Shown piece by piece: positions 11,087-25,342 of a stretch of 64,000 bases of DNA (position 1 is its first letter; the number at the start of each line of letters is the position of its first letter). This stretch comes from Hirsutella rhossiliensis (lineage: Eukaryota > Ascomycota > Sordariomycetes > Hypocreales > Ophiocordycipitaceae): the NCBI RefSeq assembly GCF_020360975.1, contig NW_025408673.1, forward strand, positions 2,170,001-2,234,000. Direction: 5' to 3'. The notes under the pieces were generated by a model. It did not search any database, had not been told where the DNA came from, and saw only the letters and a list, made by a program, of their open reading frames with translations. The position numbers were made by a program, and so were the translations under genes.

Positions 11087-11535
11087 TATAACGACCGGTA
11101 TTATTCCTAAGAGATAAACCTATTAAGGGGTTTATATTAGTAGATATAATAGGGCGTGGTCTAAGTAATAATAAGTATATTACGTTAGTAATAAGTTAGA
11201 GGTCGTAGACCGTAGACTATAACTAGGTAATTAGAATTAAAGATAAATCGTAATAAAGATCTATATTAAAAGCTAGAGAGCTATCTATTTAAAGAAGTAA
11301 AAGTAAGTAGCTATATATACCTATAGAGACTGTCCTTAGATTATAGGCCTAGCTATAATCCCTAACGTTAGATTATATAGAGCGTAGTAATCTCGTTAAT
11401 CTTAGATTACTTAGATCTCTACGATCCCCTCGATCCTATATCTATTAGATAGTCGTGCTAACTATTTATCCGTTAGACTATATTACGTGCTTAACGCGGT
11501 CGACCGTTAGCGGCTTAGTAGCTATAGTTATAATA
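11087..11535 (-). repeat. 3' LTR of Gypsy copy I
   Basis: 449 bp, from TATAACGACC to TTATAATA on the plus strand, the same length and ends as 18486-18934. A polypurine tract lies immediately inside it. Confidence 0.88.
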
Positions 11536-14500
11536 CAATATCTCCCCTCCTTTTAGTCTTATCCGTAAGACCTACTATAGCTACCTTAGCCGCCGTATAT
11601 AAATATACCCTTATCGCGTTATACGTAAGTATATCGTTCCTTATCTCTTTATCCTTTTAGGATATACTGCTAATAGTATATCTAGTTATATACTAAAAAA
11701 TCGTTCCTAAAAAGCCTCTAAGCGCGCTGCTCTTACCGAATATATCGACTTAAGTAGAGATCCTACTAATATACTATATACTTAATACTTTAAGGCGAAG
11801 AAGACGAATTATTAGATAGCCGAAAATTCTTCGCGCTATAATAATTATATTACTAGTAGTCGTCCCTATTATAATAGTGTTTTAGTAGCCTCTTCTTATA
11901 GGTGTCTTTTAATTCTTTTTACGCGTAGTAGCTAACGTATTTCTTTTAGTAACTAAATTATTAGCGGAGTAGCGTAGGCTATATTCTAAAGAGGAGGAAG
12001 CTAGGGAAGCCTTATTAGAGCTTTAGGTATAGCTTACGAATCTTTAGTCGTAAATATCTATCGCCGTTAATCGTTTAGCTTATATCTAAAAGATTTAGAA
12101 TTATATAAAGGAAAAGAGTTTTAAGTTATTTCGTTATAGTATCTAAGAAGTAGATACTAAGGATAGCGTTTTACCTACGCTCGATACGTATAAGTATTAG
12201 GTAGTAAATAACTTATAATCGTTAGGCGTTCCTAATAAGGTAAATTAGTCCTCGTTTAGTATTAGTAAGGAGTTTATAGATCTTAGTCCTTTAATCCCTC
12301 CTAAACCTTCTAGTAAAATTATCGAAGTAGAGAGCCGTAGTAGGTTAAGTGCTTAAGTAGTTCCTAGGTATTTTCCTCTAGTCCGTATCCCTTCTACTTA
12401 ATAAGGTATTCTTATTACTAACCTTATTTTCTTATATCTAGTATTTATTCTACTTTATATTCTTAATCGTCGTCGACTTTAATTTTTTCCTATAGTTTAG
12501 CGTTTTATAGCGCTAGTTCTAATAATAAGATATAAAATATTGGGTATATCTATATTATTATTAGTAGCGAAAGTTTATAGTTAACTTTTAAAATAGTTTC
12601 CTTAACCTTAAACGGTTTAAGTTTCTTAAAATCTAATTTATTACTTAGTCGTTTTATTTTAATATTTTATCGTATAAGGTAGACTATATTTCCCTTTTAA
12701 AAGATTAGTCCCTATAATCTTTTCCGATTATAGTAAGTAGATATTCGTTCTCTAATAAATTAAAGTTCTTATTATATTTCTTTATATAATTTTCGTAGCT
12801 AATCTACTTATAGTATTGCTCGTTCCGCTTATAGTCCTTATTAAGTAACCTTAAATACTTCTAGGCTATATCTATAATTAGCGTATACTAGTAAGAGCTT
12901 AGTTATTTCTATAACTAAGCTATTATAAGCTAGTTACGCTATTAGTAGCTATTTAACTTAATCGTTTTATTCGTAGCTAATATAGTATCGTAAATATTAT
13001 TTAAGCGTTTAGTTAAGTCGTTCTATTTATCTATTTATTTATAGGTAATAAGCTATACTAAGCTTATATTTCGTCCTTAATTATACTATAAGAGCTTATT
13101 AAAATTTAGCTATAAACGTACTTCCTCTATTAAAGATAATCTCGTTTAGTAGTTTATAATTACTAATAATTATTTATAGGAATATATATACTAGCTCTTT
13201 TATATTACTTACTTCTTTATATAGTAAAAAGTATCTATACTTCGTTAATCTATTAGTAATAATAAATATACTATCGTACTTAACGTTAGTTATAAGTTCT
13301 TTTAACGGTAGTAGCTTTATAATATAGTCGAAAGCTATTAAATCCTATAGTTTCTCTAGTACTAGTAGCGGTTATAATTCTCTATATAGTTTATATCGTT
13401 TAGCTTTACTTTATATATAAAGTTCGTATTCTTTAATAACTTATTATACTACTTCCTTAAGCTATAGGAAGTTATATTATCATTTAATCCGTTTTATTAT
13501 TCTTTAGATTCCTTAGTATCTATATATTAGATATTTATATATATCTTATATAACTTTATCTCGTAATTCTAGTAGTATCTAGATTTTATTTTTATATATT
13601 AAAACTTCTAAATATTCTATATCGCATCCGTTTAGTACTTTATATTCTTTTATTTATTTTAGGATCTTCTAATATATTAAGTTATTAGGTTATACTTTAA
13701 ATATTATATTTAGCTATTATTGCTAGTAGTTCCTATTTTTATTGATTTCTAGGAGCTATCCTTTCGCTATAAGTGCCCTTATATCGTAGTTACTTCGTCG
13801 ACTAAGGGTATTAGCTCGACCGTTTTCTATTCCTTTTTTATAGATTATTTCGTAGTCGAATTCTAATAAATATTCGGCCTATTAGATCTATCGTCCGTTT
13901 AACTATTATATCGTTATAAAATATAAGATATTCTTATAATCTATATAGACCTTAACTTTATATTTACTTCTAAGAAGGTAGTATCGAAATTCCTTAAAAG
14001 CTTAAATAATTATAAGGAATTCTTTATCGTAGATAAAGTAATTAAGTTCTACGCTATATAGCTTTTTTAAGTAAAATGCAATTAGTTATAGTCTTCCTTT
14101 ATTATCTTTTTATCTAATTTATACTCTTAGAGTAAAGTCTAATATATTAGTTTCGAGTTTAATTTATTATTTTAAATCGAAGGTAGTTAAGACTAGTTCT
14201 TACGTAATTATAGTTTTAATATATTTAAAAGCTTCGTTAGCTTTATCGTCCTATATAAATTCTTTTTCCTTCTTTATTAAGTCGTATAGTAGTACTATAA
14301 TTTTTCCGAAATCTTTAATAAATTATCGGTAGTAATTTATAAATCCTAGGAAACTTTATATATCCTTAACGTTCTTTAGCGTTAGCTATTCTTTAACTAA
14401 GTTAATCTTATCTTATTATATACGTATCTCTCTTAGTAAGATCGTATATTTAAGGAAGTCTACTTCCTATATATAGAACTTACTTTTCTTTAGTTTAACT

Positions 14501-16260
14501 AGTAACTTTATATTCTAAAGTACGCGGAGTACCTTATAAACGTATTCCTTATATTCTTTTAGGGTATCCGAGAAGATTAGGATATTATCTAAGTATACTA
14601 CTATAAAGATATCTAAGTATTCGCGTAGGATATTATTAATTATCCGTTAAAAGGTAGCTAGTATATTTATAAGTCTAAATAGTATTACTAGATATTTAAA
14701 TAGTCCGAATTTCGTTTTAAAGGCTATTATCTATTCGTATCCCTTTTTTATATATATTAAGTTATAGGCGCCTTTAAGGTTAAGGGCTATAAACTATTTT
14801 TTACTATATAGTCGATCTTATAGTTCCGATATAAGCGGTAATAGTATTTAGTCCTTTATTATAATATCGTTTAAGCGTTTATAGTCGATAACTAGTTATA
14901 GCTTACCGTTTTTCTTTAGAATAAATATAACTAGATAGCCTACTTTAGATATTAATATTTATATATATCCTTTTCGTAGATTCTTATTAAGGTAGTCGCG
15001 TAGCGTTTATAGTTGCTTTTCGTTTAAGTTATAGATCTTATAGAACGTTAAGGTTATTCTATCTTTAAGATAAATTTCGTAGTCTTACTAGCTATATTTA
15101 AGTAACCTTATCTTAAGTTCTTTTTTAAAGAGTTTATTATATTTCTAGTATTCCTAGGGGATATTCTTTATTCTATCTTATAGGCTTTATTCTTTCTCTT
15201 AAGAGTTAGTTTCTCTTAACTTAAGCTCTTTATTAATTTATTTAAGGTCTTTCCTTAAAGTAGTAATAACTCTTTAAATCTTTATATTATATCCTTTATT
15301 CTATTTATATTAAGTGCTAGGTTATATAGCCGTATTAGTTAGTATATAGGTCTTATTAGTCGATTTTATTATATCCGTTAGTTCGGTTACTATTTTTATC
15401 TATATCGCTAAAGCCTATAATAATTTACTTAAACGGTTATCCCTTTTATCTTATTTAGTAGCTAAATTATTATAAAATTTTACTTTCTTTTAAATCTACT
15501 AGTCTTAGAAACTTATATCTTCGTTCTAACGTAGCTAGCTAGTTTTCTAGTTAATTAGTAGGTTGCTCTCCTATAGCTATAAAAGTCCTAATATAAGGTT
15601 ATATTTTCTAATATCTATAATATTAAAGTTAACTTATTCGTCGTAGCCTTAGATATTAATATTAAGGTAATTAATCTCTATATTAATAATTCCGTTATTA
15701 TAGTTAAAGGCCTCTCCTTTAATATTCGTAAGTTTATATAAATCTATCTTATATCTCTATATAAGTTAGTAACGATTAACGACTTTAGGTAAAACGTAAT
15801 TACCTATCGCGCTATAGTCTAAAAGTATATATACGTAATATCCCGCGATTTAAATATCTAATACTATTTAGTCGCTATAGCTTACCGTTACTATATATAG
15901 GGTCCTTAGATCTTATTATATCGTGCTAGTCTATAGCCCTTTTATAGATAGCGTACCTTGTTTTTTACTTAGTCCTTATTCGTTTTATTTAAGTATTCTT
16001 CTTTAATTTATTATTAATATCGTTTCTTTATATTTTCGTCGCGTAGTATTATATTAGGGCTTAAGAGACTAATTTCTTATAGCTAATCGAAGATTTCTTA
16101 TTTCTTAACGCTATATCGTTTATATTATACTACTTCGTAGTTAATTATATACTATACTTTATAATTTTATTCGTTTTTATACTAAAGGTTAAGTTTTCGT
16201 TTAGCGTCTTTCTATTTTTATATAGTATTTTTATATCGATTCTTTCTTAGTCGAATATAG
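11536..16260 (-). pseudogene. RIP-dead pol of Gypsy copy I
   Basis: Read on the minus strand. The reverse transcriptase is recognisable by IDYKRLN at about 14885-14905 and by VVYLDNILI at about 14580-14606, the YLDDIL active site with one Asp turned to Asn. The integrase and chromodomain lie further left, mirroring copy II. All frames are broken by stops. Confidence 0.8.
11541..11554 (-). promoter_or_regulatory. Polypurine tract of Gypsy copy I
   Basis: On the minus strand reads AAAAGGAGGGGAGA, five bases before the 3' LTR. This is the expected plus-strand primer and fixes the orientation of the element. Confidence 0.75.
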
Positions 16261-18485
16261 CCTATAGCCTTTATATATATTACTAATAATCTTTTAGTGC
16301 ACCGTTATATTATTTATACTATACTTATACTTTTTTATATTTATAAACTCTATAGTTTAGGTATACGTATTTATTATAATCTTCTTTATTATATTTAATT
16401 TGTTATATAAGTCTTTAAAAGATTAATAGTTCGGATACCTTAAAGCGAGTAGCGCTATACTATTCTTCTATTTTAGCGTATTTATAGATTTTATATATCT
16501 TTAAAAGATATCTTATTAATAAGCTATAATTATCGCGGCATTTAAGTAGCGTGCTATAATCGGGTTCTAATAATATAACTTAGTCGTTTAGGTAGCGTTA
16601 ATCGATTTTCTAGTAGTCTAGTTCTATGCTTAAGTAGGGTTTCGAAAGTACTTATTTTTTAAACCTAACTAGGAAGGCGTTATATTATACCTTTATCTAG
16701 AAGTATATTATATAATCTAGGTAGACGTATAATATCTATAAAATATACTTATAGTACTTATAAGTAAGTAGTATTTATAAATCGTCTTTAAATTCTCCTT
16801 ATAGTTACTATTCTCGTTATAGAGCTATAAAGGTATCGACTATAGTAATAGCTATAGCGTAGTCTCCTTTACGTAGTACTAGTTAATATCGAATTAATAT
16901 AGCTTATTAGTTTTCCGTAAGAATTTAAGGTATTTATTAGGTTCTAATTTTAAGTATTTCCTTAAATTCTTCGAAGTATAGAGCGTATTCTCTAATCGTA
17001 GTATTTTCCCTTAGTAGTAAGGGTAGTAGTATAAGTTCGTTCTTATTTTCCGTTTCTCTAAGTATTTCTTATTTTTTAGAGCTTATATCGTCGATACTTC
17101 GTTATTCCTCCTTAGGTTATTATCTAAGTTTCGTAAGTATAAGGGCTATATCTATATCTTCTTTATTATATTATTTATAGACTACCTATCGTTATTATCG
17201 ATTTTTATTTTATATATCTTCCTAGAATCGTTTACCGTTCTTCCTAATCTAGTCTTAGGAGACTCCTTTAAGATAGGGGTATCCTAGTTCTATAAATTTA
17301 ACTTATTTCTATATTTTAAGATCCCTTCGTTATATTATTATAAGGGTCTTCTTTAATAGCTTTAAGAACTATCCGGTACTGTTTTTATCGCTTAAGTATA
17401 CTATATATTCGTTATTATAGTATATAGTCTAACTAAGGAGTTTATACTTTAGTTCCTATCTATTAGTAGCGTTTAGGTATTTCTTACCTTCTAGGGCTAG
17501 TACCTAGTAGGTTTTCTTCTCCTTATAAGGTTATATATATTCTTTAAAGTAATATCTAAGTTTCCTATAGTTAAAATACTTTCCTTTACTTTTCTATATT
17601 ATATCTAGATCTATCTTACCTAGGTTAGTTATATAAGCGTAGGTAATAGGAGTTTCGCGCTTCTTTTTATAGTTAGCGCGTTAGGTAAAGTTATTCCTAT
17701 AAGAAGGGTTCTAGTTTCCTCTTCCTTATTTCTTTTCTTAGCGTCGCGCGTATTATCTATCGTCGATTTATACTACTATAGTAATATAGTCCGAGAGGTT
17801 ATTAGGTCGATTTTCCTTATAGAGCTCGTCCTTAACTTCTTCTTTAAGCCTATCGTAGAATTATAATATAAGAGGTTCGTTGTCCTAATTAAGCTTTAAG
17901 GTAACTTATTAGAACTTTATAATATAATCTAATACTAAGATCCTTTATCGGAGTTCTTAAAGTTTCTATTTAGCTTCTTATTCCTCGTTAGTTATTTTAA
18001 ATACCTTTATAATAGCTTCCTTAAATCCTTAGAAACTAATAAAGACTTTATCTATCTCGTTATCTCGTCGCGCTAGTTAGTTATCGAGAAAGTCCCTTAT
18101 AATAGGTCTAAACTAAGCGAGTGCCGTTCTAGATAAATAATTTCCTATATAGAGTACCTTTTCGACTAGGTCTAAGAGTTTAGTAAGATAAAACTAGTAG
18201 TAGGCCTTAAGTTAGGTAAGAAAGTCTCGAAGTATACCGTAAGTACTATTAAATAGTCTTAGCTATTTTAGTTTAACTACTTCTCTAAGGTCCCTAACTT
18301 ATCTATTACCTCCTCCGTTCCTAAGTAACTATACCTTATATTAAAGGGCGATAATTTCGCGTATTATATCCTAAGGCGATATAGTAGCTCTAGAGTTAGT
18401 TAATCTAGTTTACTATATAGGTATATTAATAGTTACGATATTACTTAGAGTAACGCGGTATTATACTAAATAAGAGCTTTTAATA
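16261..18485 (-). pseudogene. RIP-dead gag of Gypsy copy I
   Basis: Matches 4765-6997 in direct orientation, and 9274-11086 plus 18940-19360 in inverse orientation. It follows the 5' LTR at 18486. RIP has removed any open frame. Confidence 0.75.
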
Positions 18486-18934
18486 TATAACGACTAGTAT
18501 TATTCTTAAAGGATAAACCTATCGAGGGGTTTATATTAATAGATATAATAGGGCGTAGTCTAAGCAATAATAAGTATATTACGTTAGTAATAAGTCGGAG
18601 GTCGTAGACTATAGACTATAACTAGGTAATTAAAATTAGAGATAAATCGTAATAAAGATCTATATTAAAAGCTAGAGAGCTATCTATTTAAAGAAGTAAA
18701 AGTAAGTAGCTATATATACCTATAGAGACTATCCTTAGATTATAGGCCTAGCTATAATCCCTAACGTTAGATTATATAGAGCGTAGTAATCTCGTTAATC
18801 CTAGATTACTTAGATCTCTACGATCCCCTCGATCCTATATCTATTAGATAGTCGTGCCGACTATTTATCCGTTAGACCGTATTACGTACTTAACGCGGTT
18901 AACTGTTAGCGGCCTAGTAGCTATAGTTATAATA
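18486..18934 (-). repeat. 5' LTR of Gypsy copy I
   Basis: 449 bp, TATAACGACTAG to TTATAATA, partner of 11087-11535. It is followed directly by the CTTAG target duplication and then by the interrupted gag of copy II. Confidence 0.88.
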
Positions 18935-18939
18935 CTTAG

Positions 18940-21900
18940 TTAGGTTTAAAGGATAAGTACTTTCGAAACCCTACCTAAGTATAAAACTAAACTATTAGAA
19001 AATCGATTAACGCTACCTAAATAACTAAGTTATATTATTAGAACCTAATTATAGTATACTACTTAAATACCGCGATAATTATAGTTTATTAACGAGATAT
19101 CTTTTAAAGATATATAAAATCTATAAATACGCTAAAATAAAGGAATAGTATAACGCTATTAACTTTAAGGTATTTAAACTATTAATCTTTTAAAGACTTA
19201 TATAATAAGTTAAATATAATAAAGAAGATTATAACGAATATATATACCTAAACTATAGAATTTATAAATATAAAAAAGTATAAGTATAGTATAAACAATA
19301 TAATAATATATTAAAAGATTATTAGTAATATATATAAAGGCTATAAGCTATATTTAATTAAGGAAAAATCGATATAGAAATACTATATAAAAAATAAAAA
19401 GATATTAAACGAAAACTTAACCTTTAGTATAAAAATAAATAAAATTATAAAGTATAGTATATAATTAACTATAAAGTAGTATAATATAAACGATATAGCG
19501 TTAAGAAATAAGAAATCTTCGATTAGCTATAAGATATTAGTCTCTTAAGCCCTAATATAATACTACGCGACGAAAATATAAAGAAATAATATTAATAATA
19601 AATTAAAGAAGAATACCTAAATAAAATAAATAAAGACTAAGTAAAAAATAAGGTATACTATCTATAAAAGGGCTATAGACTAGTACGATATAATAAGATC
19701 TAAGGACCCTATATATAGTAATAGTAAGCTATAGTAACTAAATAGTATTAGATATTTAAATCGCGGGATATTATATATATATACTTTTAGACTATAGCGC
19801 GATAAGTAATTACGTTTTACTTAGAGTTATTAATCGTTACTAACTTATATAAAGATATAAGAAAGATCTATATAAACTTATAAATATTAAAGGAGAGGCT
19901 TTTAACTATAATAATAGAATTATTAATATAGAGATTAATTACCTTACTATTAATATCTAGGGCTACGATAAATAAATTAACTTTAATATTATAGATATTA
20001 AAGAATATAACTTTATATTAAGACTTCTATAGCTATAGGAGAGTAACTTATTAATTAATTAGAAAACTAGCTAGCTATATTAAAATAAAGATATAAGTTT
20101 CTAAGACTAGTAAATTTAAAAGAAAGTAAAATTTTATAATAATTTAGCTACTAAATAAGATAAAAGGGATAACTATTTAAGTAAATTATTATAGGCTTTA
20201 GCGATATAAACGAAAATAGTAACCGAACTAGCGGATATAATAAAATCGACTAATAAGACCTATATACTAATTAATATAGCTATATAACCTAGTATCTAAT
20301 ATAAATAAAATAAAGGATATAATATAAAGATTTAAAGAGTTATTACTACTTTAAGGAAAGACCTTAAATAAATTAATAAAGAGCTTAAGTTAAGAGAAAC
20401 TAGCTCTTAAGAGAAAGAATAAAGCCTATAAGATAGAATAAAGAATATCCCTTAGGAATACTAGAAATATAATAAACTCTTTAAGGAAGAACTTAAGATA
20501 AGGTTACTTAAATATAGCTAATAGGACTATAAAATTTATCTTAAGAATAGAATAACGCTAACGTTCTATAAAATCTATAACCTAAATAAAAAGTAACTAT
20601 AAACGCTACGCGACTACCTTAACGAGAATCTATAAAAGGGATATATATAAATATTAATATCTAAAGTAAGCTACCTAGTTATATTTATTTTAAAGAAAAA
20701 TAATAAGCTATAACTAGTTATTAACTATAGACGCTTAAACGATATTATAATAAAGGACCGAATACTATTACTACTTATATTAAAACTATAAGATTAACTA
20801 TATAGTAAAAAATAGTTTATAGCCCTCGATCTTAAAGGCGCTTATAACTTAATATATATAAAAAAGGGATATAAATAAATAATAGCATTCAAAATAAAAT
20901 TCAGACTATTTAAATATCTAGTAATACTATTTAGACTTATAAATATACTAGTTACTTTTTAATAAATAATTAATAATATCCTATACGAATACTTAGATAT
21001 CTTTATAGTAGTATACCTAAATAATATCCTAATCTTCTTAGATACCTTAGAAGAATATAAGGAATATATTTATAAGGTACTCTATATACTTTAAAATATA
21101 AAGTTACTAGTTAAACTAAAGAAAAGTAAGTTCTATATATAGGAAGTAAACTTCCTTAGATATATAATCTTACTAAGAGAGATATAAATATAATAAGATA
21201 AGATTAGCTTAGTTAAAGAATAGCTAACGCTAAAAAATATTAAGGATATATAAAGTTTCCTAGGATTTATAAATTACTACTAATAATTTATTAAAGATTT
21301 TAAAAAGATCGTAGTACTACTATATAACTTAATAAAGAAGGAAAACGAATTTATATAGGATAATAAAGCTAATAAAGCTTTTAAATATATTAAAACTACG
21401 ATTATATAAGAACTAATCTTAACTACCTTTAATCTAAAATAATAAATCGAACTTAAAACTAATATATTAGACTTTACTTTAAGAGTATAAATCGGATAAA
21501 AAGATAATAAAGGAAGACTATAACTTATTATATTTTATTTAAAGAAGCTATATAGCGTAGAACTTAATTACCTTATTTACGATAAAGAATTCCTTATAAT
21601 TATTTAAGCTTTTAAGGAATTTCGATACTACCTTCTTAGAAGTAAGTATAAAGTTAAGGTCTATATAGATTATAAGAATATCTTATATTTTATAACGATA
21701 TAATAGTTAAACGGATAATAGATCCGATAGGCCGAATATTTATTAGAATTTAACTATAAAATAATCTATAAAAAAGAAATAGAAAACGGTTAAGCTAATA
21801 CCTTTAGTCGATAAAGTAACTATAATATAAGGGCACCTATAGTAAAAGGATAGCTCCTAGAAATCAACGAAAACGGGAACTATTAATAACGATAGCTAAA

Positions 21901-24035
21901 TATAATATTTAAAGTATAACCTAATAACTCGATATACTAAAAGATCCTAAAATAGATAAAAGAATATAAAGTACTAAAAGGATATAATATAGGATATTTA
22001 GAAGTTTTAATATATAAAAATAAAATCTAGATACTACTAGAATTATAAGATAAAGTTATATAAGATATATATAAATATCTAATATATAAATACTAAGGAA
22101 TCTAAAGAATAATAAAATAGATTAAACGATAATATAACTTCCTATAGCTTAAGGAAGTAGTATAAAAAGTTATTAAAGAATATAAACTTTATATATAAAG
22201 TAAAGCTAAACGATATAAACTATATAAAGAATTATAACCGCTACTAGTACTAGAGAAACTATAGGATTTAATAGCTTTTAACTATATTATAAAGCTACTA
22301 CCGTTAAAAGAACCTATAACTAACGTTAAGTATAATAGTATATTTATTATTACTAATAGATTAATAAAGTATAGATACTTTTTACTATATAAAGAAGTAA
22401 GTAATATAAAAGAGCTAGTATATATATTCCTATAAATAATTATTAGTAATTATAGACTACCGAATAAGATTATCTTTAATAAAGGAAGTATATTTATAGC
22501 TAAATTTTAGTAAGCTCTTATAGTATAATTAAGGACGAAATATAAGCTTAGTATAGCTTATTACTTATAAATAAATAGATAAATAGAACGACTTAACTAA
22601 ACGCTTAAATAATATTTATAATACTATATTAGCTATAAATAAAACGATTAAGTTAAATAGCTATTAATAGCGTAACTAGCTTATAATAGCTTAGTTACGG
22701 AAATAACTAAGCTCTTACTAGTATATACTAATTATAGATATAACCTAGAAGTATTTAAGGTTACTTAATAAGGACTATAAGTAGAATAAGCGATACTATA
22801 AGTAGATTAGCTATAAAAATTATATAAAGAAATATAATAAGAACTTTAATTTATTAAACAATAAATATCTACTTACTATAATTAGAAAAGATTATAGGGA
22901 CTAATCTTTTAAGAGGGAGATATAGTCTACCTTATACGACGAAATATTAAAATAAAATAACTAAGTAATAAATTAGATTTTAAGAAACTTAAACCGTTTA
23001 AAGTTAAGAAAGCTATTTTAAAGGTTAACTATAAACTTTCGCTACTAATAATAATATAGATATACCTAATATTTTATATCTTATTATTAAAACTAGTACT
23101 ATAAAACGCTAAACTATAAGATAAAATTAAAGTTAATAATAATTAGGAATATAAAGCCGAATAAATACTAGATATAAGAAAATAAGGTTAGTAATAGGAA
23201 TACCTTATTAAGTAAAAGGGATATAAACTAAAGGAAAATACCTAGGAACTACTTAAGTACTTAACCTACTATAGCTCTTTACCTTAATAGTTCTACTAAG
23301 CGAACCCTTAATCGGAAATATAGGGTTATTAAGAATAGTATCTTAGTTTAATACGTTTAAGGCACTAAACAATTAAACCTCGCTAATAGTAATAGTTTCC
23401 TTATTCGATAAATAAACTAATTTATCTTAAAAAGAACGCGTTATACTATCTTCTTTATTAATAGCTTATATACCCCGCTAAAATAACTTACTACCTCGGT
23501 CTTTTAGGAAACGCTTCTATTTCCTAATCTAAGCTAAGCGAGCTATCGCTTCCTTTAACGCTTCTTTTACTTTCCGTTTATCTAAATTAATCTTTTACTA
23601 TTAATTTATAATATAACGAACTAAAAAAGAAGGAATATTAGTAAAAAGAATAATAAGGAAGGAAAGGGATAAAATAAATAAGCGGACGCTATATTATAAC
23701 TATTATAAGAACGACTTATAAAAGTATATTTAAAATACCGATTAAAACGCTCGCTAACTTTATAAGTTAGGCTTAACTAAAAATAATAAGAGTAAGGTAT
23801 AATTTTAATACTATAGATCTTAGTCTAGGATACTAGCTCTAATTATTAACGCGATTTATCGGAATTATAGGAATAGGATTTTTAAATATAATTAGATATA
23901 CTATTAGTAGTATATCTTAAAAGGATAAAAGAATAAGGAACGATATACTTACGTATAACGTAATAAAGGTATATTTATATATAGCGGCTAAAGTAGTAGG
24001 TCTTAAGGATAAGACTAAAAGGAGGGGAGGTATCC
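18940..24035 (+). pseudogene. RIP-dead end of gag and complete pol of Gypsy copy II
   Basis: The rest of gag runs to about 19360. A degraded protease (ILLDYSAISNYV) lies at about 19785-19820. The reverse transcriptase has DYRRLND at about 20727-20750 and VYLNNILIF at about 21010-21040 (from YLDDIL, both Asp mutated). The integrase is recognised by LSIAYYL-INR-IERLN at about 22555-22600, a decayed HPQTDGQTER block. A chromodomain (EYKAEQILDIRKQG, EYLIKQKGYKLKENT) lies at about 23140-23260. This order defines a chromovirus. Chromodomains steer integration toward heterochromatin, which suits the nested setting. Confidence 0.85.
24017..24030 (+). promoter_or_regulatory. Polypurine tract of Gypsy copy II
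   Basis: AAAAGGAGGGGAGG five bases before the 3' LTR, the same as in copy I but on the other strand. Confidence 0.75.
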
Positions 24036-24521
24036 TATTATAACTATAGTCTAGTACACCGCGGGGACTAATATATATTATAAGGTTATATAATATAGGG
24101 AGTAAGGAATATTAAACGGACCGACGGGCTAATTAAGTTTAGAGCGATAGGTTACTTTAGCGCTCTAACGCTCTACGGCTAAGATCGTAGGATCGCTCTA
24201 GCGCTCTAGCGCTCCTAGACGATAGGATTACCTAGCGCTCTTAGCGATCTAAGGAAGCTCTTAAGATATATAAGGAAGGAACGGAACACTCCTTTAAATA
24301 GATAGCTTAATAGCTTTTAATATATTATAATTATTACGATCTCTATTATAATCTTATCTTTAATTCTAATTACTTAATTACCTAGTTATAGTCTATAGTC
24401 TATAACCTTTAACTTATTACTAACGTAATATATATATTATTACTTAGACTACGCCTTATTATATCTATTAATATAAACCCCTTAATAGGTTTATCCCTTA
24501 GGAATAACACCGGTCGTTATA
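24036..24521 (+). repeat. 3' LTR of Gypsy copy II
   Basis: 486 bp, partner of 8788-9273. It is followed by TACTA, the target duplication. It retains slightly more C and G than the 5' copy. Confidence 0.88.
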
Positions 24522-24774
24522 TACTAGTACGCGTAAATAGTAAGAGATACCTTTATAGGCGTAGGGATAGGCTTATATAAAGATAGTCGAATTAAGCGCG
24601 GATATCCCCTATTATAGCGCTATTAGTATAGAGCTTCGCTTCTATATAAAGTAGCTACGGCTTAAGCTCTATAGAGGAGCTATCGAACTTACTAAGGTAT
24701 AGTAGTACCGCTCTTAGTCGTGCGGAGCCCTACTATTATAAGAGGCTCTTAATTGCTTAAGCGAACTAAGTATT

Positions 24775-25342
24775 TCTTAAGGTATATAAGTAAAAGCGGA
24801 ATTTTAGGAAATTAAGGAATTATATAAGACTATATAATAAAGGGGAAGAAGGAGTATAAGGTAGGATTTTCAACGGAATTTATTAGTAGTATATTAGTAT
24901 ATAGAAGAGGTATTAAAGTTAATAATTCTCTATCTATCTACTAGCGGATATACTATCTTATATAGATAATTATAGCTAAACGGAAGAACCTTTTAGAACT
25001 AGATTTAGGCTACTATATAGCCCTAAGACTAGGAAATTCCGTAATACCTCGAGTAAATCTAGAAGTGTCTTAGTTCTACTAATATTTATGTTTAAAGGAG
25101 GTTAGTCGTGCCGGTATTCTTAAGAGGTCTTAGCTAGTATTCTAAGCTAGCTTTATTCCTTCGATTCCCGATTATACGATAACCGGCAACCCGTTTAATA
25201 TATAATAATATATAAAATAACGAGCGATTCTTACTTAATAGGATAAGATTTTATCTATAATTAATATACTACTTATTAGCTTATATAATTAGGAGAGTAT
25301 ATTATAGCTACTTTATTTATAATAAGAATACCGTTCCTTATA
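24775..25342 (-). repeat. 3' LTR of the Copia element
   Basis: 568 bp, TCTTAAGGTATATAAG to CCGTTCCTTATA. It has the same length and ends as the right LTR but is almost free of CpA and TpG. Confidence 0.88.

Larger units (their letters stand above)
11087..18934 (-). mobile_element. Gypsy chromovirus (copy I), minus orientation, nested in copy II
   Basis: 7848 bp bounded by two direct 449-bp LTRs (11087-11535 and 18486-18934). The 5-bp duplication CTTAG occurs at 11082-11086 and 18935-18939, and removing the element restores the gag of copy II. It reads right to left: 5' LTR at right, gag about 18485-16261, pol about 16260-11555, polypurine tract 11541-11554, 3' LTR at left. Pol is nearly the reverse complement of copy II pol, so the pair forms a very large inverted repeat. 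RIP-mutated throughout. Confidence 0.9.
8788..24521 (+). mobile_element. Gypsy chromovirus (copy II), plus orientation, interrupted by copy I
   Basis: Bounded by two direct 486-bp LTRs (8788-9273 and 24036-24521) and by a 5-bp target duplication TACTA (8783-8787 and 24522-24526). Internal order reads gag (9274-11086, continuing at 18940), protease, reverse transcriptase, RNase H, integrase, chromodomain and a polypurine tract. Another Gypsy (copy I) sits inside gag at 11087-18934 with its own target duplication. Without that insert the element is about 7.9 kb, normal for a fungal chromovirus. It is fully RIP-mutated and dead. Confidence 0.9.

Noticed and set aside
18935..24521. First read as a separate 5'-truncated Gypsy element
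   Set aside because: The missing 5' LTR and gag were found at 8788-11086, and the CTTAG duplication shows that copy I had split one element in two.
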